Notes: generated by a model from the sequence alone, not told the origin. DNA of 64,000 bases from Thiotrichales bacterium (GCA_016938655.1 JAFGUG010000031.1:62001-126000); one strand, 5' to 3'; counted from the first letter of the stretch, positions 25,600 to 35,091 are shown. Numbers and translations are program-made.

Positions 25600-26310
25600 A
25601 TGGCGCTGAAATATAAACGAATTCTTTTAAAATTTAGTGGCGAAGCCTTAATGGGGTCAGGTGACTTTGGTTTATGTGCTGAAACCTTAAAGAGTGTCGT
25701 AGCAGAAGTTAAGTCATTAAGAGATTTAGGCGTTGAAGTGGGCATTGTTGTGGGTGGAGGAAATATCTTTCGCGGCGCGCAAATTCAGGGGTCAGGTATT
25801 CAACGTACGACGGGTGACCACATGGGAATGATGGCAACGGTCATTAATGCACTGGCATTACGTGATGTGATTGAGAGTCAGGGGATGCGTTCGCAGGTGT
25901 TATCAGCGATGAGCATCGAAGGGGTTTCGACTGGCTTTAATGCTAACCAAGTTAAGAAGAATTTAGCGGATGGGGATGTGGTTGTGTTTGCCGCAGGCAC
26001 CGGAAGCCCATTCTTTACAACGGATACGGCTGCCGCATTGCGTGGGATTGAGATTGATGCGGAAATAGTTTTAAAAGCTACGAAAGTCGATGGTATTTAC
26101 ACCGCAGATCCAAAAAAAGACCCATCTGCAACCCGCTATGCCAGTCTTTCATATGATGAAGTGATTCAGAAAAATTTACAGGTAATGGATCAGACTGCGT
26201 TTGTTTTATGCCGTGACCATCAGATGCCGATTCGTGTTTTTGATATGTTTAAAGAAAATGCGGTCATTCGAATTGTTCAAGGTGATGATGAAGGTACCTT
26301 GGTAAGCTAA
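25600..26310 (+). CDS. pyrH: Uridylate kinase
   Basis: 236-residue amino-acid-kinase-fold UMP kinase making UDP for RNA, murein and LPS precursors; hexameric and allosterically controlled by GTP/UTP in the family. 'ILLKFSGEALMG' (phosphate loop), 'GIVVGGGNIFRG', 'GTGSPFFTTDTAAALR' and 'DGIYTADPKKDPSA' are diagnostic. Preceded by GAGGATA and its own promoter candidate; frr follows after 19 nt with AGGAG, so the two are one unit. Confidence 0.97.
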   Translation: MALKYKRILLKFSGEALMGSGDFGLCAETLKSVVAEVKSLRDLGVEVGIVVGGGNIFRGAQIQGSGIQRTTGDHMGMMATVINALALRDVIESQGMRSQVLSAMSIEGVSTGFNANQVKKNLADGDVVVFAAGTGSPFFTTDTAAALRGIEIDAEIVLKATKVDGIYTADPKKDPSATRYASLSYDEVIQKNLQVMDQTAFVLCRDHQMPIRVFDMFKENAVIRIVQGDDEGTLVS

Positions 26311-26329
26311 CAATCTTTAGGAGAATAAA

Positions 26330-26887
26330 ATGTTAAATGAAATTCGTGACGATGCCCGTGAAAGAATGGAAAAGTCAATTGCAAACCTAGAAGCGAACTT
26401 TGCCAAAATTCGTACCGGGCGTGCGCATCCAAGTATTTTAGATTCGGTTATGGTCGATTACTACGGGTCAGAAGTGCCTATCAGTCAAGTTGCTAATATC
26501 AATGTAGAAGACGCGCGTACCTTAACCGTTCAGCCATGGGAGCAGCCAATGGTTGCCGTGGTCGAGAAAGCGATTATGAAGTCAGACTTGGGGGTTAACC
26601 CAGTCACTAACGGTAATGTCATGCGCATTCCAATGCCAGTATTAACGGAAGAGCGTCGTAAAGACCTCACGAAAGTGGCAAGAGCGGAAGCTGAAAATGC
26701 ACGTATTGCGGTTCGTAATGTCCGTCGTGATGCAAACGGTGATATTAAATCGCTGTTAAAAGACAAAGACATTACTGAAGATGATGCACGTCAAGGTGAA
26801 GATTCGATACAGAAGATTACCGATGAAATGATTGCCAAAGTGGATGCTGCTTTGAAGGAAAAAGAAGACACATTGATGGAAATTTAA
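26330..26887 (+). CDS. frr: Ribosome recycling factor
   Basis: 185-residue RRF that splits post-termination ribosomes with EF-G. Clear family sequence: '[20 protein letters not shown]' in the first helix, '[20 protein letters not shown]' in domain II, and '[17 protein letters not shown]' entering the last helices. Length as in E. coli. Downstream are two hairpins and no gene for 120 nt, so the operon may partly stop here before uppS. Confidence 0.98.
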   Translation: MLNEIRDDARERMEKSIANLEANFAKIRTGRAHPSILDSVMVDYYGSEVPISQVANINVEDARTLTVQPWEQPMVAVVEKAIMKSDLGVNPVTNGNVMRIPMPVLTEERRKDLTKVARAEAENARIAVRNVRRDANGDIKSLLKDKDITEDDARQGEDSIQKITDEMIAKVDAALKEKEDTLMEI

Positions 26888-26935
26888 TTCGATATTTATG
26901 CCGTTTTACGGCATAATCTAATTAGTTTTTTCTAT

Positions 26936-26983
26936 AAAACGGCCAATTAACAGTTAAGTTTTTGATTGTTAAAGGCCGTTTTT
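26936..26983 (+). terminator. Hairpin(s) after frr
   Basis: AAACGGCC (26937-26944) pairs with GGCCGTTT (26974-26981), then a T run. A smaller perfect hairpin, ATGCCGTTTTACGGCAT, lies just before at 26898-26914. Together they look like a terminator or attenuator inside the frr-uppS gap. Confidence 0.65.
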
Positions 26984-27007
26984 CATATCTTGTATTCGGG
27001 GTTTGGT

Positions 27008-27745
27008 TTGCTTAAACAACAAAATCAACAGGTTAATGTTCCTAAACACATTGCCATTATTATGGACGGCAATGGTCGCTGGGCAAAAAAGCGCCTCTTA
27101 CCCCGTTTTATAGGTCACCAAAAAGGTTTAAATGCGGTTAAACGTGTTGTAACCCACTGCGCTGAAATTGGCGTAGAATCACTCACTTTGTTTGCTTTTA
27201 GTACCGAAAATTGGCGACGACCACCTGAAGAGGTGAACAAGCTTATGGGGCTTTTTTTAAAAGCTTTGCAACGTGAAGTCTCTAAACTAGATGATAATAA
27301 TGTCAAATTGCAAATCATCGGTGACCGCAGTGCCTTTAATGATGAAATTCAGACCCATATCGAACTTGCCGAAGCTCAGACCGCGGATAATGATGGCTTA
27401 GTGTTAAATATCGCTGCTAACTACGGTGGTCGTTGGGATATGGTTGAAGCAGTGAAACGATGGCAACTTGCTAACCCGGATTTAGATGTGTCTCACCTTG
27501 ATGAATCGGCTCTGTCTAAATACGTCTGTTTAGCTGAGCAGGCGGAACCCGATTTACTGATTAGAACGGGTGGCGAAGAACGTATCAGTAACTTTTTGAT
27601 TTGGCAGATGGCTTACGCAGAATTTTATTTTACCGACACCTTATGGCCAGACTTTAACGAAAAGTCGATTGATGATGCTGTTCATTCGTTTAATCAACGT
27701 GAGCGTCGTTTTGGGCAAACAGGGGATCAAGTCAAGTCATGTTAA
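27008..27745 (+). CDS. uppS: Undecaprenyl diphosphate synthase
   Basis: Cis-prenyltransferase making the C55 lipid carrier for peptidoglycan and O-antigen. 'IAIIMDGNGRWAKKR' has the catalytic Asp; 'LTLFAFSTENWRRP' and 'PDLLIRTGGEERISNF' are the other conserved blocks. I place the start at TTG 27008, which has GGGG 6 nt upstream and gives 245 residues. The frame continues upstream through the frr terminator hairpin to 26966, which is unlikely to be translated. Overlaps cdsA by 7 nt. Confidence 0.95.
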   Translation: MLKQQNQQVNVPKHIAIIMDGNGRWAKKRLLPRFIGHQKGLNAVKRVVTHCAEIGVESLTLFAFSTENWRRPPEEVNKLMGLFLKALQREVSKLDDNNVKLQIIGDRSAFNDEIQTHIELAEAQTADNDGLVLNIAANYGGRWDMVEAVKRWQLANPDLDVSHLDESALSKYVCLAEQAEPDLLIRTGGEERISNFLIWQMAYAEFYFTDTLWPDFNEKSIDDAVHSFNQRERRFGQTGDQVKSC

Positions 27746-28554
27746 AGCAACGAATCATAACCGCGATTATTTTGGCCGTTGGAGCTATCTGGGCACTTTT
27801 TAAAGCTTCGCCAGATATTTGGGCTGTGTTACTTTTGGGCATCGGTTTGATTGCGGCTTGGGAGTGGGCTGGGTTTGCAAAGATCACTTCGCTATGGCAA
27901 AAAGCCCTTTATGCTATTTTCATAACAATGACGAGTTACGCTGGTATTGAGTTTTTAAATGACGAAGCCATTATTGGTTCAACCGCTCTTGAAGCGCTTG
28001 TCTTGATAGCGGTGGTTTCAGCTTATCAGTACTTTAAAGGTGAATCAAAACCCTCTTCAATGGGCCTCATTCTGCTTTTTGGAGGCCTTTTTATCTCGTT
28101 GTTTGTCATAACTATGATTCTGTTCAGAGCCCACTTCTCTGCTGAAGCGCTATTGATGAGCTTGGTCGTTATTTGGGCGATTGACACGGGTGCTTATTTT
28201 AGTGGACGCAAATTTGGACGCAAAAAACTAGCACAGTATGTGAGTCCTGGTAAAACTTGGGAGGGCGTTTATGGCGGTGCCATCTTGGCCTTTGTTGTTG
28301 CCATAATCGGTCTTTACATACTGCAACCGACACTCAATGTTCATTTTGCTTTGTTTGCTTTAATGGCCGCATTGATTGCTCTGTTCTCTGTGTTTGGTGA
28401 TCTTTTTGAGAGTGTTTTAAAACGCCAAGTCGGCTTAAAAGACAGTGGCTCAATCTTACCTGGCCATGGTGGCGTTCTTGACCGGATTGATAGTTTGATT
28501 ATAGCCGTGCCGATGTTCTATATTCTTTGGACTTACGGGAGTGTGCTCGCGTGA
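27739..28554 (+). CDS. cdsA: Phosphatidate cytidylyltransferase
   Basis: 271-residue membrane enzyme forming CDP-diacylglycerol, the branch point of phospholipid synthesis. Eight or so helices, and the C-terminal signature is complete: 'ESVLKRQVGLKDSGSILPGH' then 'GGVLDRIDSL', with the Asp pair binding metal. Starts inside the end of uppS and ends with GTGA overlapping the rseP start. The usual neighbour dxr is absent between cdsA and rseP. Confidence 0.96.
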   Translation: MLKQRIITAIILAVGAIWALFKASPDIWAVLLLGIGLIAAWEWAGFAKITSLWQKALYAIFITMTSYAGIEFLNDEAIIGSTALEALVLIAVVSAYQYFKGESKPSSMGLILLFGGLFISLFVITMILFRAHFSAEALLMSLVVIWAIDTGAYFSGRKFGRKKLAQYVSPGKTWEGVYGGAILAFVVAIIGLYILQPTLNVHFALFALMAALIALFSVFGDLFESVLKRQVGLKDSGSILPGHGGVLDRIDSLIIAVPMFYILWTYGSVLA

Positions 28555-29921
28555 GCTTTTTGTGGTCAATCCTGGGTTTTATCCTTGTAATCGGTATTTT
28601 AGTTGCCATTCATGAGTGGGGACATTACCAGGTTGCTCGTTGGTTTGATATCAAAGTCATTCGATTCTCGATTGGGTTTGGTAAGCCTATTTGTACTAAG
28701 CAGGGCAAAGAGACCGAATTTCAGGTTGCTATGATCCCTATTGGTGGTTACGTTAAGTTTGTCGATGAGCGTGAAGGGCCTGTTGACGAAGAAGATGTGC
28801 CTCGTGCGTTCAATCGACAAAGTGTTTATAAACGATTTGCCGTGGTTGCAGCAGGGCCTTTAATTAATCTTATTTTTGCTTGGCTTGTTTTTACCGCAAT
28901 CTACTTGATTGGCGTATCAGGCATTAAACCGATATTTGAACAGCCTCTCCCCGGTTCTCCTTTAGAGCAGGTTTTGCCAAATAATCAGCAGGCCTGGTTA
29001 GTTTTAGAGGCTAATGAGAAGCCGGTTACCAGTTGGATGACCATTCGTGATCAATTATTAAAAGCTCTGATTGACGACCAGAGTACTTTTTCATTAAAAC
29101 TTGAATCGATTGATACCGGCGAAGTGAAGTATTTAGGGTCAATTCCCTTAAGCAATTTAGATTTAGAGGATAAAAAGCAGGATTGGATGAAAGCGTTTGG
29201 TTTTCAACGTTATGCCATTCCTCTTCCGCCTCATATTGGGTCGCTTAAAGAGGACGCACCAGCTGCATTAGCCGGGATTGAAGTTGGCGACCTGATTACC
29301 AAAATAGATGGTCAGTCAATTTCAGTTTGGCAAGACCTTGTTAAAACAGTCTCAAATTTAGCAAATCAGACGGTTGAAGTGGAGCTTCAACGCGGCTCTG
29401 TTTTATTAACTAAGCAGGTAACCATTGTTGAAAACAGTGCGGATACGTCAAAAGGGTATTTGGGCGTTGGGGTTTATGTGGATGAAAGTTTAATGAAATC
29501 CTATACGATTACGTCTCAATATGGTTTGTTTGAATCGATTCAACTTGGCTGGCAAAAGAATTTAGACTTTATAGATATGAGTCTGGTTATGATGAAGAAA
29601 ATGTTGTTTGGAGAGGTTGGTTTAGATAATTTATCAGGCCCGGTAAGTATTGCTCAGTTTTCAGGTCAAGCGTTACAAACTGGGGTAATCTCGTTTTTAA
29701 CGCTGCTTGGCCTGCTCAGTTTAAGTTTAGGTATTTTAAATTTACTGCCAATTCCAGTGTTAGATGGTGGGCACTTAGTTTATTATATTGTCGAAATGAT
29801 AAAAGGCTCCCCAGTCAGTGAAGGGGTCATGGTGTTTGGCCAAAAAATAGGCCTATTATTAATTATTAGTTTAACGGTGTTAGCGTTAACAAACGATCTC
29901 ATAAGAATTACAAATGGATAG
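28551..29921 (+). CDS. rseP: Site-2 intramembrane zinc metalloprotease
   Basis: 456-residue RseP, which cleaves anti-sigma factor RseA within the membrane in the sigma-E envelope stress response and clears signal peptides. The zinc motif 'HEWGHY' is in the first helix, with the third ligand in 'PVLDGGHLVYY'. Between them are two PDZ domains, the second around 'IGSLKEDAPAALAGIEVGDL'. I use GTG 28551, overlapping the cdsA stop; the frame extends to 28527 inside cdsA. It precedes bamA, as expected for an envelope-assembly cluster. Confidence 0.95.
   Translation: MSFLWSILGFILVIGILVAIHEWGHYQVARWFDIKVIRFSIGFGKPICTKQGKETEFQVAMIPIGGYVKFVDEREGPVDEEDVPRAFNRQSVYKRFAVVAAGPLINLIFAWLVFTAIYLIGVSGIKPIFEQPLPGSPLEQVLPNNQQAWLVLEANEKPVTSWMTIRDQLLKALIDDQSTFSLKLESIDTGEVKYLGSIPLSNLDLEDKKQDWMKAFGFQRYAIPLPPHIGSLKEDAPAALAGIEVGDLITKIDGQSISVWQDLVKTVSNLANQTVEVELQRGSVLLTKQVTIVENSADTSKGYLGVGVYVDESLMKSYTITSQYGLFESIQLGWQKNLDFIDMSLVMMKKMLFGEVGLDNLSGPVSIAQFSGQALQTGVISFLTLLGLLSLSLGILNLLPIPVLDGGHLVYYIVEMIKGSPVSEGVMVFGQKIGLLLIISLTVLALTNDLIRITNG
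28987..28998. repeat. Iterated palindrome copy (inside CDS)
   Basis: AGCAGGCCTGGT inside rseP, read in the second frame as Gln-Ala-Trp. Confidence 0.65.
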
Positions 29922-32217
29922 AATGAAACCGAAACACTTTAGATACAGCGCTTTGTGCGGCCTTATGTTAGGTTTAATGGGTGGAGCCAATCAGGCTTAT
30001 GCATTTACTATCAACAAAATCGAGGTTGAAGGTACACAAAGAATTGGTTTTGAAACCATTAATAGTTATTTACCGGTTTCTGTCGGTCAAGACTTAAATG
30101 GTCCCTTAATTCAGCAGAGTATCCAGAAGCTATATAAAACCGGTTTTTTTAAAGATGTATCTTTGTTTGAGCGTGCGCCGGGTGTCTTGGTTATTAAGGT
30201 TGTAGAAAGACCTTCTATTACCGAAGTCAGTATTGATGGGAACGCATTAATTGAAACCGAAGATTTCATGGAAGCGTTGGGATCACTTGGAATTAAGCAA
30301 GGACGAATCTTTAATCAAACGCAATTGGACAGAGTGGTTCTAGATTTAAAACGTCGTTATCAAGGCCAAGGTTATTACGCTGCAGAGATCGCTTTTAAAG
30401 TTGAAGAGTTACCAAGAAATCGCGTTAATTTAAAAATTGAAGTAGAAGAGGGCAAGGCGGCTACGATTGGCGCCATCAACTTAGTTGGTAACGATACTTA
30501 TCAAGATTCGGTTTTAAAATCACTTTTATTGTTATCAGAAAAATCCATACTTGGAGAGACTGACGAATACTCTCAGCCAAAGATGCAAGCAGACATCGAA
30601 ACCATCCGTTCATACTATCTAGACCGTGGTTTTGCTGAGTTTGAAATTCGATCGAATCAAGTTAGCCTCTCGTTAGACAAAACCAAAGTATTCATAACCA
30701 TCAACATGACTGAGGGTACACAATACAAAGTGGCCTCGGTAAAGTATACGGGTGACACTCGAATTTCTAATGAAGAGATTGCGAAGCTTCAGGCCATCTC
30801 TTCTGGAGATCTGTTTTCAAGAACACAAGTGATTCAAACAATGAACGCTTTTCGTGACAGACTCAGTGAGGAAGGTTATGCTTTTGCGGATGTGAAACCC
30901 GATACCAAGTTGAACAAAGAAGCCAAAACCGTTGATATTAAATTTGATGTGACGCCAAAAGAACGAGTTTACGTTCGCAATATCAACATTGAAGGCAATA
31001 CACGAACTCGCGATTATGTTATTCGTCGTGAACTTCGCCAGTTAGAGAGTGCACCTTACTCGTTAAGCCAGGTTCGCTTATCAACCGCACGTTTAAATCG
31101 ATTAGGTTACTTCACACGGGTTGATATTGATACTCAGCAGGCCTCGCCTGATCAAATTGATTTGGTTGTGAAAGTTGAAGAACAATCAACGGGTTCCTTT
31201 ACCGCTGGTTTAGGGTTTTCTCAGTTGGACGGAGTCAGCTTCAATATAGGCGTTTCAGAACGCAATTTTATTGGCAGTGGTAATCAGCTTGATTTTAAGA
31301 TCAGTTCGTCTGCGGCTAGAAAGTCAGCCGATATTGGGTTGACCAACCCATACTTTACCGCCGATGGCGTGAGTTTTGGTACCGGGTTTTATCTGAGTGA
31401 AATTGATGCAGAAGAACTGGGTATTTCTGATTATACAACCAATAATTACGGTATCCGTTTTTCACTTGGTTACCCCTTAAGTGAATACAGCCGAATTAAT
31501 TACGGTTTAAAACTTAATAATCAAACACTGGTTTGTTCAGACACATTCAATGTTTGTAATGATTACTTAGTTGATAATAAAGAAGATCAAACTTCGGCTA
31601 TTTTGTCTGCAGGTTGGACTTACGACACAAAGAATTCCTTCTATTTTCCGTCGGCTGGACAAACCTTTAGTGTTTCCGCTGAAGTTGAAACGCCAATAAA
31701 TTCAGATGTGTCGCTTTACAAGCTATTTATGGACGAAAAATGGTATTATCCGTTAACCTCTGATTTCAGTTTGAGCTTAAAACTCGGTTTAGCCTATGGA
31801 GATGGGTTTGGTTCGACCAAAGAGTTACCGTTCTATGAGCGATTCTATACCGGGGGTATTAGTTCTGTTCGCGGTTATGAGCCAAACTCATTGGGTGACA
31901 ATTATGATCTAACCATTGATGGTAGTGATCGTCCAATTGGAGGTTCATCAAGAGTGAATACGTCGGCAGCAATTGTTTTCCCAGTGCCGTTTATTGATGA
32001 TTCGAGTAATGCAAGATTTAGTCTGTTCTTTGATGCCGGTAATGTTTATGCCAAAGGACAGAAGGTTGATTTTGCTGAGTTAAGAACCTCAACGGGTATT
32101 GGCCTATCATGGATAACGCCGGTCGGTCCACTGTCATTTAGTTATGCCAGACCCATTAACTACACCAAAGATGATGAGTTACAAGCATTTCAGTTCAACT
32201 TAGGGATTCCCCTTTAA
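29914..32217 (+). CDS. bamA: Outer membrane protein assembly factor BamA
   Basis: 767-residue Omp85 protein that inserts beta-barrel proteins into the outer membrane. A signal peptide ends near 'NQAYAF'. Five POTRA domains follow to about residue 420 ('FTINKIEVEGTQRIGFETI' is the first, 'ERVYVRNINIEGNTRTRDYV' the last), then the 16-strand barrel with the conserved lid motif in 'GISSVRGYEPNSLG'. A little shorter than the E. coli protein (810), mostly in extracellular loops. ATG 29914 overlaps the rseP stop; ATG 29923 is also possible. Confidence 0.96.
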   Translation: MDRMKPKHFRYSALCGLMLGLMGGANQAYAFTINKIEVEGTQRIGFETINSYLPVSVGQDLNGPLIQQSIQKLYKTGFFKDVSLFERAPGVLVIKVVERPSITEVSIDGNALIETEDFMEALGSLGIKQGRIFNQTQLDRVVLDLKRRYQGQGYYAAEIAFKVEELPRNRVNLKIEVEEGKAATIGAINLVGNDTYQDSVLKSLLLLSEKSILGETDEYSQPKMQADIETIRSYYLDRGFAEFEIRSNQVSLSLDKTKVFITINMTEGTQYKVASVKYTGDTRISNEEIAKLQAISSGDLFSRTQVIQTMNAFRDRLSEEGYAFADVKPDTKLNKEAKTVDIKFDVTPKERVYVRNINIEGNTRTRDYVIRRELRQLESAPYSLSQVRLSTARLNRLGYFTRVDIDTQQASPDQIDLVVKVEEQSTGSFTAGLGFSQLDGVSFNIGVSERNFIGSGNQLDFKISSSAARKSADIGLTNPYFTADGVSFGTGFYLSEIDAEELGISDYTTNNYGIRFSLGYPLSEYSRINYGLKLNNQTLVCSDTFNVCNDYLVDNKEDQTSAILSAGWTYDTKNSFYFPSAGQTFSVSAEVETPINSDVSLYKLFMDEKWYYPLTSDFSLSLKLGLAYGDGFGSTKELPFYERFYTGGISSVRGYEPNSLGDNYDLTIDGSDRPIGGSSRVNTSAAIVFPVPFIDDSSNARFSLFFDAGNVYAKGQKVDFAELRTSTGIGLSWITPVGPLSFSYARPINYTKDDELQAFQFNLGIPL
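31136..31147. repeat. Iterated palindrome, degenerate copy (inside CDS)
   Basis: AGCAGGCCTCGC inside bamA; the left half matches, the right half has lost the core G. Confidence 0.45.
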
Positions 32218-32251
32218 TTGATCGGTTAGATCATAAAAATAGGAAAGATTA

Positions 32252-32791
32252 ATGGTTAAGTTTTTAAAACTTTTTATTGTAAGTTCAATGTTGTCTTTCA
32301 GTGCTAACGCATTGGCAGAAGAGTCGCCTGTTAAGTTAGGCGTGGTGAATGTTGCCCTGCTACTTGAGCAAGCACCGCAAGCCAAGAATGCCAGTTCTAA
32401 CTTAGAAAAAGAGTTTTCTCCTCAGCAAGCAGAACTTAAGTCTTTAGGCAGTAAGTTTGAAAAGCAGCAGAGTGATTACCAAAAAAATAAAGCGGTGATG
32501 AGTGACAGTCAGAAAATGACTAAAGAGCGTGAGTTGACTATGATGACTCGGGAAATTCAACGCCGTCGTAATGATGTACAAGAACTACTCAACCTGAGAA
32601 GAAACGAAGAGTTGGCCAAACTTCAGTCCATAGTGAACGACGCTATTAAAGCGATTGGTAAGCAGCAAAGTTTTGACTTAATTTTGTATGAAGGGATTGC
32701 ATATACCAACAATCGTGTTGATGTCACTCAAGATGTTTTAAAACATCTGCAGGACATGAGTAACAAACAACGTTCTGAATTTAATAAGTAA
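32252..32791 (+). CDS. skp: Periplasmic chaperone Skp/OmpH
   Basis: 179-residue precursor with a signal peptide ending at 'ANALA-EE'. The mature part is mostly long charged coiled-coil ('KFEKQQSDYQKNKAVMSDSQ'), with the family ends 'KLGVVNVALLLEQAPQAKN' and 'FDLILYEGIAYTNNRVDVT'. Skp trimers hold unfolded outer-membrane proteins for BamA. It lies 34 nt after bamA and 11 nt before lpxD, the canonical position. Confidence 0.94.
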   Translation: MVKFLKLFIVSSMLSFSANALAEESPVKLGVVNVALLLEQAPQAKNASSNLEKEFSPQQAELKSLGSKFEKQQSDYQKNKAVMSDSQKMTKERELTMMTREIQRRRNDVQELLNLRRNEELAKLQSIVNDAIKAIGKQQSFDLILYEGIAYTNNRVDVTQDVLKHLQDMSNKQRSEFNK

Positions 32792-32802
32792 GAAAGTGCT
32801 CT

Positions 32803-33837
32803 ATGCAGTTAACAAACGTTATCGATCACTTACATCAGGTTGGAATAGAGACTGAGCTTTTTGGAGACGCCTCTTTAGAGGTGTCACAAATAGCCAGTCT
32901 TCAAACTGCTCAGGCTTCCAATATAAGTTTTCTATCTGATAAACGCAGAGTGAATGAGTTAAAAGAGACTCAAGCGGGTGTGGTTCTGGTTAAACCTGAA
33001 CATAAAGACACGAGCGATGCAGTTAAAATCATTGTAAGTGACCCTTATTACGCGTATGCGGTAGTCGCCCAGTTATTAAATCCTGTTTTTAAAGAACCTC
33101 ATGGTATTGCGCCATCCGCTTCGGTTGATGCCTCTTCTGAGTTGGCAGACTCTGTATCGGTTCTTGCCCATGCATCGGTCGACCAAAATTCTAAAATTGG
33201 TGAAAATACAGTCGTTATGGCTGGTGCAAGGATTGGCCGAAACGTTCAAATTGGTCGAAACGTTCAAATTGGCCCTAATGTCGTTGTGATGCATGATTGT
33301 GTTATTGGCGACGATGTAACCATTGAAGCCGGATCTGTGATTGGTGGCGATGGCTTTGGTTGGGCAAATCATAAAGGCCAATGGATTAAAGTTCCTCAGA
33401 TTGGCCGTGTTGTGATTGGTAATCGAGTGTCAATTGGTAACAACTGTACTATTGATCGCGGAGCCATCGAAGATACCATTATTGAGGACGGCTGCATAAT
33501 CGATAACCTTGTTCATATTGCTCATAATGTGGTTCTCGGAGAGGGCAGTGCGATTGCCGGGCAGGTTGGTTTTGCAGGCAGTACCACGCTTGGCAAGCAC
33601 TGCACGGTTGCTGGCCAAGCTGGCTTTGCCGGTCACCTAGAAGTCGGTGATCAAGTGCATATTTTAGCCAAAGCAGGGGTCACACACAGTTTACCAAAAG
33701 CAGGTGTTTATGCCGGCTTTCCAGCAATTAATGCGTCTGACTGGCAAAAAAACAGCGTTCGCAGCCGTAACTTAGATAAAATGGCCAAGCAGATTAAATC
33801 TTTAGAAAAAGCCATTTATTCTGAAACCCAAAACTAA
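32803..33837 (+). CDS. lpxD: UDP-3-O-acyl-glucosamine N-acyltransferase
   Basis: 344-residue left-handed beta-helix enzyme adding the second 3-hydroxyacyl chain in lipid A synthesis. An N-terminal uridine-binding domain precedes hexapeptide turns. The catalytic His lies in 'IIDNLVHIAHNVVLGEGSAI', and 'DGFGWANHKGQWIKVPQIGR' is a clear LpxD block. A perfect hexapeptide duplication ('RNVQIG' twice) occurs near residue 145. Sits between skp and fabZ as usual. Confidence 0.96.
   Translation: MQLTNVIDHLHQVGIETELFGDASLEVSQIASLQTAQASNISFLSDKRRVNELKETQAGVVLVKPEHKDTSDAVKIIVSDPYYAYAVVAQLLNPVFKEPHGIAPSASVDASSELADSVSVLAHASVDQNSKIGENTVVMAGARIGRNVQIGRNVQIGPNVVVMHDCVIGDDVTIEAGSVIGGDGFGWANHKGQWIKVPQIGRVVIGNRVSIGNNCTIDRGAIEDTIIEDGCIIDNLVHIAHNVVLGEGSAIAGQVGFAGSTTLGKHCTVAGQAGFAGHLEVGDQVHILAKAGVTHSLPKAGVYAGFPAINASDWQKNSVRSRNLDKMAKQIKSLEKAIYSETQN
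33234..33274 (+). repeat. 18-bp tandem repeat in lpxD
   Basis: GAAACGTTCAAATTGG recurs with an 18-bp period (around 33239 and 33257), encoding Arg-Asn-Val-Gln-Ile-Gly twice. One repeat equals one beta-helix turn, so gain or loss keeps the fold. Confidence 0.75.
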
Positions 33838-33882
33838 ACAGAATTTTACTCACTAAACGAAATAAACCGGATAAAAGCCACT

Positions 33883-34317
33883 ATGGAAGTTAAAGAAATT
33901 TTTGATTATTTACCACATCGATACCCATTTTTATTGGTCGATCGTGTAACCGAGTTTGTTTCTGGTGAGTCATTGAAGGCTTTTAAAAATGTGACCTTTA
34001 ATGAACCTCAATTTACCGGACATTTCCCAAATAACCCTATTATGCCGGGTGTGCTTATTATAGAGGCGATGGCGCAATGTACAGGAATTTTGGCGTTTAG
34101 AAGCCAAGGTGTTAAGCCCGATGGTTCAACTATGTACTATTTGGCCGCAGTAGATAATTGTCGCTTTAAAAAACCAGCCATTCCCGGTGATCGGTTGGAT
34201 TTTGAAGTTGTCACTAAAGGCAACAAGCGTGGTATTTGGAAGTTTGAATGTGTCACCAAAGTTGACGGTAAGGTGATTGCTACCGCTGATCTTTTGTGTG
34301 CAGAAAGAAAGGTATAA
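33883..34317 (+). CDS. fabZ: 3-hydroxyacyl-ACP dehydratase FabZ
   Basis: 144-residue hot-dog-fold dehydratase of fatty acid elongation, competing with LpxA for hydroxyacyl-ACP. The catalytic His is in '[20 protein letters not shown]' and the Glu in the same segment; '[13 protein letters not shown]' opens the protein. Length is typical. Followed at 3 nt by lpxA, so strongly coupled. Confidence 0.97.
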   Translation: MEVKEIFDYLPHRYPFLLVDRVTEFVSGESLKAFKNVTFNEPQFTGHFPNNPIMPGVLIIEAMAQCTGILAFRSQGVKPDGSTMYYLAAVDNCRFKKPAIPGDRLDFEVVTKGNKRGIWKFECVTKVDGKVIATADLLCAERKV

Positions 34318-34320
34318 GCC

Positions 34321-35091
34321 TTGATTCACGCCACAGCCATTATTGATCCGAAGGCGATGATTGCCGAGGATGTAAAAATCGGACCTTATTGTGTTATTGA
34401 AGGGGACGTTTTCATTGGCGCCGGAACAATTCTGGAGGCGCATGTTGTCATTCAAGGGCCAACTCAAATTGGTGAAAATAATCATTTCTTTCAGTTTTCA
34501 TCGATTGGTGCGGCACCGCAAGATAAAAAGTATGCCGGTGAACCTACCCGTTTAGTGATAGGTAATGGCAATACATTTCGTGAAAATGTCACGGTTAACC
34601 GTGGAACGGTCCAAGATTTAGGTGAAACTCGAATTGGTGACGATAACTGGGTCATGGCCGGTGTGCATATTGCTCATGACTGCATTATTGGTCATCACTG
34701 TATATTAGCGAATGCGGTGGCTTTAGCAGGGCACGTAACCGTTAATGATTGGGCCATTCTTGGCGGTTATAGTTTAGTTCATCAATTTTGTCATATTGGG
34801 GCGCATAGCTTCTGCGGAATGGGCAGCGTTATTAACCAAGACGTGCCCAATTTTGTTGTCGTTTCAGGAAACTTAGCCAATCCTCGTGGGATCAATCTAG
34901 AAGGCGTTAAACGTCGTGGCTTCACACCACAACAAGTCAGTTGCATCAAAAAGGCTTACCGCTCGATTTACCGTTCTGGTAATAAATTAACGACAGCCAT
35001 TGAAGAGATTGAAACGCTCAATGACGAAACGGGTACGCTCGATTCACTTGTTCACTTTTTAAAGAATTCCAAGCGTGGTATTGTCCGTTAA
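34321..35091 (+). CDS. lpxA: UDP-N-acetylglucosamine acyltransferase
   Basis: 256-residue first enzyme of lipid A synthesis, a homotrimeric left-handed beta helix. The catalytic His is in 'MAGVHIAHDCIIGHHC', and the C-terminal helical domain begins 'EGVKRRGFTPQQVSCIKKAY'. The start codon is TTG at 34321; AAGG at 34309-34312 is the ribosome site. It overlaps lpxB by 17 nt. Confidence 0.96.
   Translation: MIHATAIIDPKAMIAEDVKIGPYCVIEGDVFIGAGTILEAHVVIQGPTQIGENNHFFQFSSIGAAPQDKKYAGEPTRLVIGNGNTFRENVTVNRGTVQDLGETRIGDDNWVMAGVHIAHDCIIGHHCILANAVALAGHVTVNDWAILGGYSLVHQFCHIGAHSFCGMGSVINQDVPNFVVVSGNLANPRGINLEGVKRRGFTPQQVSCIKKAYRSIYRSGNKLTTAIEEIETLNDETGTLDSLVHFLKNSKRGIVR

Noticed and set aside
27982-28550. 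A hidden or degraded dxr inside or after cdsA
   Set aside because: cdsA is intact to its C-terminal signature and overlaps rseP, so there is no room.
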